A program made the position numbers and the translations under genes. Shown here piece after piece: positions 48,462 through 60,319 of a stretch of 64,000 bases of DNA. Every line of letters starts with the position of its first letter. The first letter of the stretch is position 1. The notes under the pieces were generated by a model. It ran no database searches. It worked only from the letters and a program-made list of their open reading frames with translations, and had not been told where the DNA came from. This DNA comes from Unio delphinus (taxonomy: Eukaryota > Mollusca > Bivalvia > Unionida > Unionidae), in assembly GCA_029339505.1 (NCBI GenBank), contig JAQISU010000115.1, positions 3,001,001-3,065,000 of the forward strand. Direction: 5' to 3'.

Positions 48462-49735
48462 CTGGGGCATTACCATATACATCTACAGCAGAGTTGCAGG
48501 TCTTAACAGGAGAACCGCCATTACAGCTTCGAAGCCAGGAACTCGTGTTGAGATACGCAACTCGTCTGTCCACCCACAATAAAACACCCCCATTCTAGTA
48601 GCTATCAACAAATGCAAAATTCCTTTTAGGAAAACTCTTAAAAATAAGTCATCCTTTGGCAAAATAGTACATGAATTAAATCTACAACTCCCAGTAAATA
48701 TATTCCAAGTGGAAACTAACCAAATATTTGATAAAGAACCTTGGAATAATACATCAATTAAAGTAAACATCTCCCTTATAGACAAGGGTAAAAAAGAAAA
48801 TCAACAACATTATTTAAAAACAGCTGCAATGGAACTAATCAACAACCAATATAAAAACTATACTCGTATATTCACGGATGGTTCCAAAATTAACAACCCC
48901 TTTAAAACAGCTGCGGCTTGGGTCTTTCCAGCACTCAATATCAAAATGGGCAGCCGCCTACCGGATCACTGCTCCATTTACACAGCTAAATTCTGGGCCA
49001 TCCTGGAATCTTTAAAATGGATACTAGAAAATAAATCAGATAAGACCTTGATTATTAGTGATTCACTAAGTGTCCTAAAATCAATACAATGCAATAATAC
49101 TAAATCAAGAGAAAACTTTCTTAATCAAATTAACCAAATAATTAAAATACTCGATACTCAAAACATAACAGTAGAGTTTCTATGGATACCATCTCACATC
49201 GACATGAAAGGCAATGAATTAGCTGACCAATTAGCCAAGAGTAAACTCACTGAACTTAAGTACATGCCACTAAAGTATAGCGCAACAGAAATTAACAATT
49301 TAATCTATACACTGATAAATAAAAAGTGGCAAAAGGATTCGAACCATAATAAACAAGGGAGATTTTTACATAGTATTGTCAAAGAAGTCAATAGAAATAT
49401 CCTGATACCCAAGTGCAGCAGTTATGAACAATCTAAAATAAATAGGATAATTCTTGGACAAACAAAATTAGCTAATAGTTTTGGAAAATATATAGGATTT
49501 TTTTCCGCACAACATCAACTGCTTCCACTGTAACGTACCGGAAGATCTGTACCATATATTCAATATCTGTAACAATACGCAAAAAGGAAGAGACCTATTT
49601 ATAACTAAATAATTAGAACATGAAGCACCAAGTACATATCCAGAAATAATTCAATTATGCAACAAAAACACTCAAAGCACATTCTATAATATAGTTGAAT
49701 TTCTTAGAACTACTGGGCTAATAGATAGAATATAA
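48462..49735 (+). pseudogene. LINE ORF2 C-terminal region: RT-RNase H linker, RNase H, zinc knuckle (broken)
   Basis: The frame from 48462 reads STAELQVLTGEPPLQLRSQE and LVLRYATRLSTH, the usual linker before RNase H. After two stops, a frame from 48709 carries RNase H. Numbering from Met 48709, it has FTDGS (Asp57), ISDSL (Asp118) and WIPSHIDMKGNELADQLAK (His163, Asp173). The glutamate of the usual TAE motif is lysine (TAKFWAI, Lys94, codon 48988-48990). The frame is then thrown off in a run of seven T (49498-49504). The CxxC of a terminal CCHC finger (codons 49520-49531) lies in the next frame. Later stops follow, and the ORF2 end-like FLRTTGLIDRI stops near 49735. It is not functional. Confidence 0.8.
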
Positions 49736-51149
49736 GTATAACACCATATCATCCATAAATGAAATGAATGTTTAACTGGTACCTAAATATGCATATAAAC
49801 TAATACTGTTCTAAGGGGAGGGAAGCGTACGGGGCCAATAGGGATTCGTTACCCTTAAAGGAGTCCACCTACACTACGCTGGGTATAACGTTCCCGTGGC
49901 GGCTCCAGAGCAACCAAACATAATGGAATGGTAAAATAACATGGAACAATAAAAATTAACCTAAAATAAAAGAAATGCATAAAGGTATAAACATCAAAGT
50001 TATATTAACTACCAGTTATATAATCATTAAGGCAGGCGTCTTACCTCTCTTTTTTCTCTTATGCTTCTAAATTCTTCCTTCTATATAACCCCATTGACAA
50101 CATCTCATATTACGAAGGTATTATAGGCCCCTAATAAACGCGATACCGCTGTGGTTAAAGTATAACCACTAACACGCGCCCATAACTATGGTCCCAACTA
50201 GAGTGTATGAGGTAGTCTCAAAACCAAGACTATCAGGTCCAGCGACACAATGTTGCAACTAAAAACCTCATCATATATGCATAGGTCATGACCCCAAATT
50301 AGATCTTATAAGGTAGTCTCAAACCCAAGACTATCAGACCCAGCAACACAAGGTTGCAACCAAAAATATGCTAATTTAGAAAATGACAATTCATACACTA
50401 TAAAGATAGTTAACCCCAAAACTAACTAACAATGCAAATTAACTAACAATGCAAATAGTTGTCATATGGGGTTATATATTCTACACAAAACAGCACAAAG
50501 AATTCCAAATTGATAGGAAAAATACGGAAGCAAATTGACGAGGGAGCAAGGATGTTTAGAGTGAGAATCCAAAACAAGACAACCAAGATGTATACAGGGA
50601 ATCATCGAGTGAGTACAGGGTCAAACAAGACACTCAAGAAGTATACAGGGACCAACCACAGGAGCCGAGGGATAATTGGTCACTAACAAGTGATCATGGG
50701 ATTCTCAAAAAAAAGTCCTTTTTAGGGCTATTGTCTTTCATTGCCTTAAGAGGGTCTTCCATTTGGTTACGGAAACCCTCCTTGACAAGCTCTATCCAAC
50801 TATCCAAAAAGCCTAGCTTGATCATTTTCGGACCCACCGCTCAAAATTAACAATCTAATCCTCTCTGACGGTGGCTACCCTTCAAATGACGTTTAGTCAT
50901 ATTAGCAAAAGAAATTGTTAGGGACATATAATATGTACACTTTTGTACCAGAAGATTGGCATAGATAGGAATGTAATTTAATTCTTCAACTCTATCATTT
51001 GATGAATTGCATCGGTGGCTTATACAATTTTGGCATAGGGAAATCCACTAGATAAACTGGATTGAATTTGGAATAAGCGTACGTACTTTCGATTGGTTGA
51101 TAGGTTGAGTGCGTGATGGGCCTATTCCCACTCACCCAGATCTAACATT

Positions 51150-51183
51150 CATATCATTAGCCCCTTTTTAGGGGTATGATATG
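51150..51183 (+). other. Hairpin near the LINE 3' end
   Basis: CATATCAT (51150-51157) pairs with ATGATATG (51176-51183), and CCCC (51161-51164) pairs with GGGG (51171-51174) around a TTTTTA loop. It lies about 170 nt from the inferred 3' end of the LINE, where such elements often carry structures read by their own reverse transcriptase. Confidence 0.6.
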
Positions 51184-51352
51184 AAGACCAAATTAAATAG
51201 TGCACTCTGTGCGCATAAATGCCAGGAAGACGTGGCACCGTTTCATCTTCCTGGATAAATTAAATCAATGCCATGTAAATAAATGGCAGTGCAAAATAGT
51301 GAACATATGACCCTAGTGGCCGGTTTCACTTTAAATCCAACTATTCATACGT

Positions 51353-51450
51353 TGTCAATTTCTCCTTTGATGTATGTTTGATTGTTTTGTATTGCATACA
51401 TCTGTCAATTTCTTCAGTGATACATGTTTGGTTATATTGGTATGCAAAAC
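51353..51450. repeat. Right part of the ~49-bp minisatellite broken by the LINE
   Basis: Contains TGTCAATTTCTCC..., TTGTTTTGTATTGCATACAT and a second TGTCAATTTCTTC unit 50 bp on, matching 48389-48459. Confidence 0.75.
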
Positions 51451-52524
51451 ATGTATACAAGAATGAAGTAGAATCTATGTGTATTTCTGCAACTAAACGA
51501 TGACTTGCAACACTCAAAACATTGAGGACTCATTGGTTATAGTTAATGGCAACAGTTATGGATTTACTCGAAATCTTCCATTTTGGAGCCTTAGGAATCG
51601 TATTGGTAAGGCCATTTTCTGGTACGACAGCATGCATATCTTACTGTCAATATGAGGCTGTAGTCGATAATTTAGGCCATTCATTATCATTGCATCGAGG
51701 AAATTTAAGGCGTTATAAACTTTGAGAAGGGCGGTATGTACCAATCAATGACAATCCAGCAAACGAAGCAATAAGTATTATGTCGATCTGAAATACTTCC
51801 AATGCAGTTGCCCGGTAGAAAGTTCATAACATTTTACACACAAAATTGTCACAATGGTCAAATGATGGCAACGAAAAAAAGCAAAATGTGCGTCCGATGA
51901 AAAGTTTGGTAATTTAAAGAACAAGGATAGAACCTTGGGGAAGGATACTGCATGCTTTTCAGAATATTGACTCTTTATGGCACCTAAATCCAGCATGTTT
52001 CTGAAGCTTGTAACGACTAGCAACTGTTCTAACGTACGTTTATCACTTCTTAAAAAACAGTTTGTTGAAAAGAACAAATAATGAAAGATTAACTGTTGGT
52101 ATGCAGAAAAGTCAAAGAATCAGATGGTAAAGTAATACAAGAAGCTCTGCAGAGCAATTGTGCGCGTTATGGAATTGGCTAGAAAAAGCAACTTTATAGG
52201 ATTTGAAGGTTGGAAAACCTGACTTGATGATGGTCTTATATCAATATTTGTACTCCATGATATTCGTATTCCTTAGCATCCTACCTAGTAAATGAAAATT
52301 GGAGACTGTCATTGGCACAGATTGAGCACTTATCATCCCTGTCTGCATAACTCTTAATTATATCTTAACGTGAAGAAATTCAATAATAAGACCCGTTTGA
52401 GAGGTATTGTTAGCACTTTGACAAAAGAAAAAATTACGTTAGTTAGATTGTTCAATTAATGTGAACTCAGGAAACTATATTACAGGATTACAAGGCTTCA
52501 TCGTCCTCTCATACAAGCAAAATG
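51451..52524. other. Unassigned 1.1-kb stretch
   Basis: Two minus-strand open frames (51556-51744 and 51778-52077) have no recognised domain and no clear splice sites. The 5' part of the reverse-transcriptase pseudogene that starts near 52525 may extend into this region, but I cannot recognise it. Confidence 0.35.
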
Positions 52525-54050
52525 ACAACATACATTCCTGCAACAACAACCGGGCGACTCCTAGCTGTCGATAGCTGGTAAAATTCTATGCCAGAATGCC
52601 GACTCGTCTTGTGCATCACAGCAATCAATAATTCCTTTCAGGCAGTCGGATTTCCTTTAAAAAAAATGACGGAGGAACACAGACACTGTGTTTGCAGCTC
52701 GTCAACTCCAGGACAAATGGCGGACACATAACTCCAACCTATAAACAGCATTCATCGACCTGACAAATGCCATTGGAAGCCCATGTATGATCATGGCAAA
52801 ATGTGGTTGCCTAAAATACATTCATCGCTATATTTCGGCAAATCAATGATGGAATGCATCCTCGTGTTTTGGATGGCGGTGAGTCAACAGAACCATTTCC
52901 AGTTACCAATGGCCGTATATAACACTGCGATAGACATCAGATACTGGACTGCTGGCGAGCTGTTCAATAGACGAAGACTTCGGGAGAAGACGAAGTCAAA
53001 AGGAAGTAACTGTTGGTGATCACGTGTTTGCTGACGAAAGTTTCTGAATGCCAAACTTGAGTCTAAGATACAATACAGTATGGACCATTTCTCATGAGCT
53101 TGTGGCAAGTTCGGTCTCACAACCAATATCAAGAAGACAGGCGAAGCACCAACCTGTACCAGGAAAGGTTTTCATAGACCTGCCGTCACTGTAAATTGCG
53201 AAATCCTCGAATCAGCAGACAATTTCACCTATCTCGGCAGCACACTGTCACGTGAAGTCCACATCGATGATGAAACCAACGCCAGAACTGCTAAAGCAGG
53301 TGTGATCTTTGGCAAACTACGTGCAAATGTATAGGAGCATAGGCGCATCAGTCTGCAAATATAACTTAAGGCCTACAAAGCAATTTGTGTTCCCGGCACT
53401 GCTTAATGATTGCGAAAGCAGGATGGTGTACATACGTCATGCCATAAAGCCGAACCACTTTCACATTGGCTGCCCGAGGAAACTGATTAGCGACAGGACA
53501 GAGTCACGGATACTGGGATTCTCACAAGACCAGGTATTCAAATCATCCAATTTGTTGATAAATTCACGGATGAAATAGGATGGTCAGGTTACCAGGATGT
53601 CAGAATAGCTAAAATGATCTCCGACGGGGAACTGGAAGAAGGAAAGTTACAACAGTGTGGTCAGAAGACACGCTTTTAAAGTTCCCTAAAGCCATTCTTG
53701 AAACACTTCAGCAATGGCCCTGAATCTTTGGAAGATCTCACACAGGCAAGATCTCACACAGGGAAGATCTCACACAGAGAATATCTCACACAGGGAAGAT
53801 CTTACATAGGGGAGATCTCAGTCAATCCAGCTGGTTGACTTTCATACTGGAGCTACAGTTTTTGAACGGAGAAGAACTACATAGACAGTGCAGAAGCGTG
53901 ATCAAGCAAACCCTTTCTATATCTCTTCTCAAACGTGCCACATACAGTTCATATCAAACATTTATCTGATCAGCCACTCACACAAACCAAACCATTCAGT
54001 GATTGCATAGTCATGTTCGAAACCGAAGGACGAACAACAACGTTATATAT
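52525..54050 (+). pseudogene. Decayed reverse-transcriptase ORF (RTE/CR1-type LINE)
   Basis: Pieces scattered over three frames are in the right order for one LINE polyprotein. They are a CNNNR-type RT start (52540), DTVFAARQLQDKW then AFIDLTNA (52690-52770), DIRYWTAGELFNRRRL (52930-52980), QYSMDHFS and LTTNIKKTGEAP (53070-53150), and YLGSTLSREVHIDDETNARTA-like sequence (53230-53290). Next come VFPALLNDCES then AIKPNHFHIGCPRKL (53390-53490), GELEEGKLQQCGQKTRF (53625-53680) and a C2H2-like end (CHIQF...ISHSHKPNH, 53935-53995). Many stops and frameshifts, and the YADD region is destroyed. A local ~17-20-bp tandem of GATCTCACACAGG (about 53735-53815) has expanded inside it. Confidence 0.72.
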
Positions 54051-54395
54051 GTAAAGAAAGAAGTGTTTTAACATAGCGGCACACATGTACCATTCGACAA
54101 AAGGTCTCACTAAATTTCAGAACTAAAAATAACTAGCAGAGACTTTAAGAAAAACAGGATAATTTTATTAAAATGGCTAATAGTGTAGTTAATACCAACA
54201 TTCAGAAACTGACACGGAATTTACTAGGTACTAAACAAAACTACATAATTTTATCTTATCTTATAAAAATTTCGAAAAAAGTATAATTTAAATATTAAAA
54301 ATTATATAAATGTCATAAATTGAGACATTTTCAGAAAAAAATTAAATTTAAAATGATTTACATAGCAATTATTATCAGAATTGTTTTAGATAAGA

Positions 54396-54482
<87 letters not shown>

Positions 54483-54954
54483 CAACAAAATACAAGTTGA
54501 AATTTACAAATCGTAAAAATGTATTTCAAAGTTTTAAATGTTTTACATTTTTGAAACATTTTAGCAAGAAAGTATGTTAAGAATTAAATTTGAAATTACT
54601 AAATGTAAGTAAGTCAATTCTCAGAGAAATTAAATTGAAAAATATGAAGACGAATTGAAAATGTATCTATTTACATTATGTTTAAAACAATTTCGCAAGG
54701 TAAAAGAAAACGATGGAAGTTTAGAGACACTAAGATTTAAACAAAACATTTTAAACATTTAAAATCTTCACTTTAACTTTTTCAGTTTCATCCATTGTAT
54801 CTGAAACCTTACTCACAATGGAACAAAGGTCAGTCTATTTTTTTTTGTCTACCTATACCGCACTCCTAGTAGAAAGAAAAGCACGTTGACTGAATCTCTT
54901 GTTTAGGACAATTTACTAGTCTCCCGGAGCATGGGAAATAAATAGGTATCAACC
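54051..54954. repeat. AT-rich gap with a (TA)n array
   Basis: (TA)n at 54398-54479. The rest is AT-rich with no recognised feature. Confidence 0.7.
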
Positions 54955-57080
54955 AGATTCTTCTAGGAGATTTCAACAGTGTAAATCCATGAACTTCCAA
55001 ACTCTTACATGCTATTCATATTGTCAATTTCAAAGACATAAGCCACGGAACCAATGCATACATAAACATTTTAGATCGGATTCTTCAAAGATCTGATGAT
55101 TAAATTATAAAGTCTTCATTGGTGTCCCACGAATACGCACCAAATCACCTCGGCGTCATATACCATCTCAAAGGTTCAGTCCCTAACGCACCGTCTCTGC
55201 TTGATGCGAAGAAAAATTGAACTGATGCATGACATCCAAGCAAAACTTACAGTTTTGTTACCTTCTACAATTTGATAAATGTGTGCTTTATTGTTTAATA
55301 AACATGCTCCAACAACCGAGTGAAGAGTATGAATTCAAGAGTGATATATGTTACCAGCTTTACATTGATAAAGGAAACTTCCGTAAGGCTGAGGGTATTA
55401 TGCTTTCCATCAACCTCGGTATTCATAAGAAGATCCATGAAGCTGCCAGCTAAGAAGAATGTCGCATAGTTCATGCAGTAAATCAGCCACCACAGTACTA
55501 TGATCACTGAAAGTTGCAGCTACAACGCGTTCTTCGAGTTTGCGAACAAGCAAATATCAATAAATAATTATATACCACTGCCATTAACATTTCTACAATC
55601 TACTTTCAGGATCTGTTTGCAATTTTCTTCTATAACAAAGTACAATCCATTGGCAATTCAATTTACTAATCATAGCCATACACACTATCAACGGCATCCT
55701 TTAATATTATATCAACGTGTATTAGAGGATTTGGTAAATATCATTGTGATCAAGAGCGCCCGGAAGGCACGTAAACTCAATCTGATTCCGAAATCATTTC
55801 TGCTGGAGGGCTTTTTCAATAGTATCTCCAATAGCCCATGTTATGAATACTTCTTTCTCATCCGAGGAATTCCAGTCATATTTCAAAACTGCCACTGCAA
55901 AGCCTATGTTGAAGAAGTTGACGTTTGACAACAAAGATTTAAAGAACTACCGCCCAGTTTATTACGTCCTATTAATGTCAAAATTCTTATCAATCGCAAC
56001 ATATGTCTAATCTGAATTGAAATAGTGATTTTAATAAGGTACATATCGGCCTAGCCATAGTACAGAAACTGTCCTTCTGAGACTAATTAGTAAACCTATT
56101 TCTACTTTCAGAATAGATCACGATATATTATTTCACAGTCGCCGGTATGGTGCCCACTATACATCCATACTATCATGACTTACTATGGTTCAAGTCCTAA
56201 TTATTAAATAGTAAGTGTCCCTAAATGCAACGCATTCCAAACAAGAATTGGTGTTTCACAAGGCCCTGTTCTCGACCCTGTACTCTTCATTTTCTTTTCT
56301 AAAGTGCTTTATTGTCAAGGATCAATATCCAGTCTCCCACCAATTGTATGACACTTAAATATCCACATAGGTATGCTCAACTAACGCTGAGGCTACCATC
56401 TGCGTTGTAGAGAGGTGCATTTCTGTTGTGAAGTCTTGGATAACACGTAACAAACTGCAGACGACAAATCTGAAGCCATCCTGATCGATTCGCAAAGACT
56501 CTCTCATTTACATATTTTAAACAATAAGTATTAGCGATGCCAACATTAAAATTATACAGTCAGTATGAAACCTATGTGTCGCTTTCGACAATACTCTCTC
56601 ATTACACCAACATCTCCTGCACATTTTTAGTCTGCATATCATATCATTCGGTTTATAACACTAAAACACTCATGTGTTCCTTGTTACTTTCAAGACTGGA
56701 ATATTGTAATCCACTTCTATCTGGTTTGTCTCAAAACCTCCTCAAACAATCCAAAAAGTTTAAAACACACCTGCTCGTATTATCCTTTGAGTACGAAGAA
56801 CTAAGCACACCTTTTCCGAGCTCTGTGTCTTCCACTGGCTACCTGTTTGATCCGTAATTAAATACAAAATCTGTTATCTCTGTTACATTTGGTTGACTGG
56901 CTCCAGTACAATATACATATCGGACCTCACCCATGTGTACACTTCATCTGGAAAATAGTGCTCCTCTTCTGACACTTTTACCTCATGAATAGTAATGTCT
57001 GACTCAAAACGAGGCTAACTGAGCATAGCTGCCTTAGTTGCTACAGCGTCTATAGTGATATAATGGCTACTGCCTACAGT
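54955..57080 (+). pseudogene. Decayed CR1-like LINE ORF2 (endonuclease and reverse transcriptase)
   Basis: Fragments in collinear order are ILLGDFNSVNP (endonuclease, about 54960), KDISHGTNAYINILD (55035-55078), LVNIIVIKSARKARKLNLIP (55731-55790) with FLLEG, GIPVIFQN (55865-55888), and LKNYRPVYYV (about 55940-55970). They continue with PSHSTETVLLRL (56050-56085), GVSQGPVLDPVLF-like sequence (56250-56290), CVVERCISVVKSWI (56405-56445), KTLMCSLLLSRLEYCNPLLS (56665-56722) and IKYKICYLCYIWLTGSSTIY plus ISDLTHVYT (56860-56945). These match CR1/L2-clade polyproteins, with stops and frameshifts throughout and the catalytic YADD lost. It is the longest LINE relic in the window. Confidence 0.75.
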
Positions 57081-57335
57081 GACTTCTTCATGGTTTCAGA
57101 TCTCCAAACAAGATCAATGCTAGAGTATGTATGGCATTGATGACTTCTTCTAGAGTATGTGTGGCATTTATGACTTCTTCTAGAGTATGTATGGCATTGA
57201 TGACTTCTTCATGGTTTCAGATCTCCAAACAAGATCAATGCTAGAATATGTATGGCATTGATGACTTCTTCATGGTTTCAGATCTCCAAACAAGATCAAT
57301 GCTAGAGTATGTATGGCATTAATGACTTCTTCATG
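57081..57335. repeat. Compound ~61-bp / ~34-bp tandem repeat
   Basis: Units contain TTCATGGTTTCAGATCTCCA, AACAAGATCAATGCTAGAGT and ATGTATGGCATTGATGACTTC. Shorter units lack the middle. The repeat appears to grow from the 3' end of the preceding LINE relic. Confidence 0.85.
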
Positions 57336-57417
57336 TTCAACAGGTCTTAGTTTTAAAAACCAGATTTGAAATAATAAATTGGAAAATTGAGTTATAGGCA
57401 AAATATGTGTAGAGTAA

Positions 57418-57420
<3 letters not shown>

Positions 57421-57456
<36 letters not shown>

Positions 57457-57477
57457 TTATTATTATTATTATTATTA
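57421..57477. repeat. (TTC)n(TTA)n microsatellite
   Basis: TTC triplets passing into ATT triplets. Confidence 0.95.
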
Positions 57478-57764
57478 CAGTGAGACCTATTGATAACGTA
57501 TCTGAGGTGGCGGGCAGGTGTATATGGATCTCAGAGGAAAAAAGAAACACATCAGATTTAAGTAATTTATTTTAATTTTTAAGCATGAAGGCTGTCTGGT
57601 TATGCATTTTGTTTGAAGCATACAATTTACAAGCTTAATTTTATCAGAATAATTGGCCATTTCATAAAAATTACATTTTAATCGTTGAAGGTCACATTTA
57701 AAGACAAATCTGAAGTTACGTCAAAATTTGCATTCTGTCCTTGTCCTATGAGACTTGCAGGATC

Positions 57765-58330
57765 GTGTGGACATAATGTTGGTCTATTCTAGCAAATGTA
57801 TGGACATATTGTTGCTCTATTCTAGCACATGTGACATATTGTTGGTCTATTCTAGCACATGTGTGGACATATTGTTGGTCTATTTTAGCACATGTGTGGA
57901 CATATTGTTGGTCTATTCTAGCACATGTGTGGACATATTGTTGGTCTATTCTAGCACATGTGTGGACATATTGTTGGTCTATTCTAGCACATGTGTGGAC
58001 ATATTGTTGGTCTATTCTAGCACATGTGTGGACATATTGTTGGTCTATTCTAGCACATGTGTGGACATATTGTTGGTCTATTCTAGCACATGTGTGGACA
58101 TATTGTTGGTCTATTCTAGCACATGTGTGGACATATTGTTGGTCTATTCTAGCACATGTGTGGACATATTGTTGGTCTATTCTAGCACATGTGTGGACAT
58201 ATTGTTGGTCTATTCTAGCACATGTGTGGACATATTCTTGGTCTATTCTAGCACATGTACGGACATATTGTTGGTCTATTCTAGCACATTCCCTATACGA
58301 TTAGCAGGATCGTGTGGACATATTGATGGT
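57765..58330. repeat. 33-bp minisatellite, about 17 copies
   Basis: Units of GTGTGGACATATTGTTGGTC plus TATTCTAGCACAT. Central copies are identical and edge copies diverge. Two plus frames stay open (VDILLVYSSTC and WTYCWSILAHV repeats) because 33 is a multiple of three. I do not call a protein: there is no upstream exon, signal or homology. Confidence 0.95.
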
Positions 58331-59134
58331 CTACTCTATCAGCTAGTAAATGCAAAATGCTGGGAAAAAGGGATCCAAAAGATATAGCAAAAACATCCCA
58401 GCCTCAAACTTGCATACGCTAAGACGCGAGAAACGTCAAGGAAAAGCAATTCAACACATCGCAATAAAGGATATACTAATACAAAGGACATGGTCAACTG
58501 TGATACGTGTCCGCATAGGATAAAATATACACTCTGCAACCCAGATAATGTGAACTGGGAAACCAATATGTCCATCCTATAAAAGGCCGACAGTTCCATG
58601 TTCATCTTGCCAGTTTTGGAATTACCTTCAGCCACATTGGCTTAAACCAAATTTGGTTTGGTACCTCGTGGTTTAGTCCTCAGCTACCGACAATAGCTAG
58701 AGAATCGCTGTATTATCAATACGTATGATGATGCATCCTTTCCAGACCTGCCCTTCTCTAACTACATAATGATTCATCTACAAATAACATAACAAATCAG
58801 CAAAGCATAACATCTGAGAGTTAAAAAATGACCAGGGACAAAATAAAGAAGTTATAGGAAATATAATTATGGCATCAATAGTAGAAGAGATGTATAGATG
58901 CCGCAAAGATCCCACCATTTTGGTGAGAAGGCTAAAATCATTAAGAAATATTAGAAATGTAGCTATGCGCTTAGAGTTGTCAACATAACCTGAATCAGCA
59001 AAGGCAATACACAAAGAAAATCTAATTAACCTCTATCCTTGCGGAGTGGTTTGTAAATCTTTGGTGTACATGGTGTGCAGCAAGTCCTAACAGAAAAGAA
59101 GTATAAAATATCCCATCATTTGGCTTATTAGAAA
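58331..59134. other. Unassigned stretch
   Basis: Minus-strand frames at 58339-58635 and 58778-59014 show no known domain. The right part may be 3' sequence of the minus-strand LINE fragment that follows. Confidence 0.35.
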
Positions 59135-59830
59135 TTAGGTGTGAATTTAATGTTGGTGTTGCTGATATTTATTGTTAGATGTAAAGGATGTGAATGAGAA
59201 AGATTTTGTGTTGTGATCAGAATGGCCTCAGTTTTATCATCATTCATCTGCAGCTTGTTTCATGTCATCTATGATTTCAAATCAGAAATGCACCTCTCTA
59301 CTCCTTGGATGGTAGCATCAACATCAGTTGGGTGGCTAGGCTTGTATATTTGGGTGTCATCAGTGTACAATTGGTGAGACACTAGGTGATGATCTATGAC
59401 ACTTGAGAGCGGCTGAGTATATAGAATGAAGAGAACATGTCCAAGAACAGACACATGTGGAACACTACAACAGAGATCAACTGGGCTGGAGTTTATTCTG
59501 TTGGCATATACAATTTATTTCCTGTTGACTAAGTATGAATTGGACCACTAAGGCTGTATTTTGAATTCCAAATACATGCTGGAGACGGTGAAGTAATATA
59601 GCATAGCCTATTATATCATATTCGGCAGACAAATCAAGGAGGGTGAGGACTGTAATCTTTCCAGTTTTCAAAGCAGAGAGAATGTCATTAAATATTTTCA
59701 GAAGAGTAGTTTCAGTACTGTGGCAAGGGCGATGTACAATGTGCAGACTGTACATTGTTAAAAGACTGTTTGAATTCAAATGAGATACAAGTTAGGTTAG
59801 AACAACGTTTTCTAAGAAAGATTTGCAATT
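59135..59830 (-). pseudogene. CR1-like LINE reverse-transcriptase fragment
   Basis: Reading down from about 59830 the fragment gives FLENVVLT, SHLNSNSLLTMYSLHIVHRP and CHSTETTLLKIFNDILSALK. It continues with ITVLTLLDLSAEYD and ILLHRLQHVFGIQNTAL (59690-59570), then, after a frame change, SVLGHVLFILYTQPLSSVID and HQLYTDDTQIYK (59454-59345). It ends with ERCISDLKS, NKLQMNDDKTEAI (about 59260-59220) and ISNTNIKFTP. The motif normally YADDTQ is YTDDTQ. This is the best-preserved CR1 reverse transcriptase in the window, but it is truncated at both ends and frameshifted between 59477 and 59454. Confidence 0.85.
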
Positions 59831-60319
59831 TCCACATCCGACATGCAACAAGTCTAAAGTCAAGATATGAGAGTTATCGTTCAGTGAGATGCAGTACCCA
59901 AACGACATTTAAATGTGCTGTTATTCTTATACTTCAAACATGTTTTGGAATTAAGTACAAGGGACGATGGTTGTTTAGTTCTTATATCGGTACAAATAAT
60001 TATGACTAGGATGGATAGATACACACGTTCTGGCATTAATGTTTGAACAGCCTCTCTTGCTAACAAAATAGGAATGGCACCAAGAACAAAATATAGAAAG
60101 TTAGTCGAAGTGAATATTTTACGGCTTACGGTTGCCAAAGGACAAATGAATCTAACAATTGAATTTGATCCTAATCAAAACGACGAACTATTAAAAGACA
60201 AAGACACATGAACAATTCGTCAATAAGGAGCATACTACGTTTTCTACCTGCCAGACTAACAGTTTCACTAAGCTTGTAGTAGGCACTCTTCATGGTTTGA
60301 GCTGATGGCTAAATACAAG
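59831..60319. other. Unassigned stretch
   Basis: No feature supported. Confidence 0.4.

Larger units (their letters stand above)
48460..51352 (+). mobile_element. 5'-truncated RNase H-bearing non-LTR retrotransposon with TSD
   Basis: The insertion starts inside the ORF2 coding region and runs through an RNase H domain, a CCHC-type finger and a long (about 1.6-kb) 3' region. The 12-bp TGTCAATTTCTC is present at 48448-48459 and again at 51353-51364, consistent with a target-site duplication. RNase H after the reverse transcriptase points to the I/R1/Jockey group rather than CR1 or RTE. Upstream EN and RT domains are missing. No poly-A is seen at the 3' end. Confidence 0.78.

Noticed and set aside
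48292..48582. 96-codon frame ahead of the RNase H frame
   Set aside because: It starts in the minisatellite and enters the LINE in the wrong frame. The real element frame is the one reading STAELQVLTGEPPLQLRSQE.
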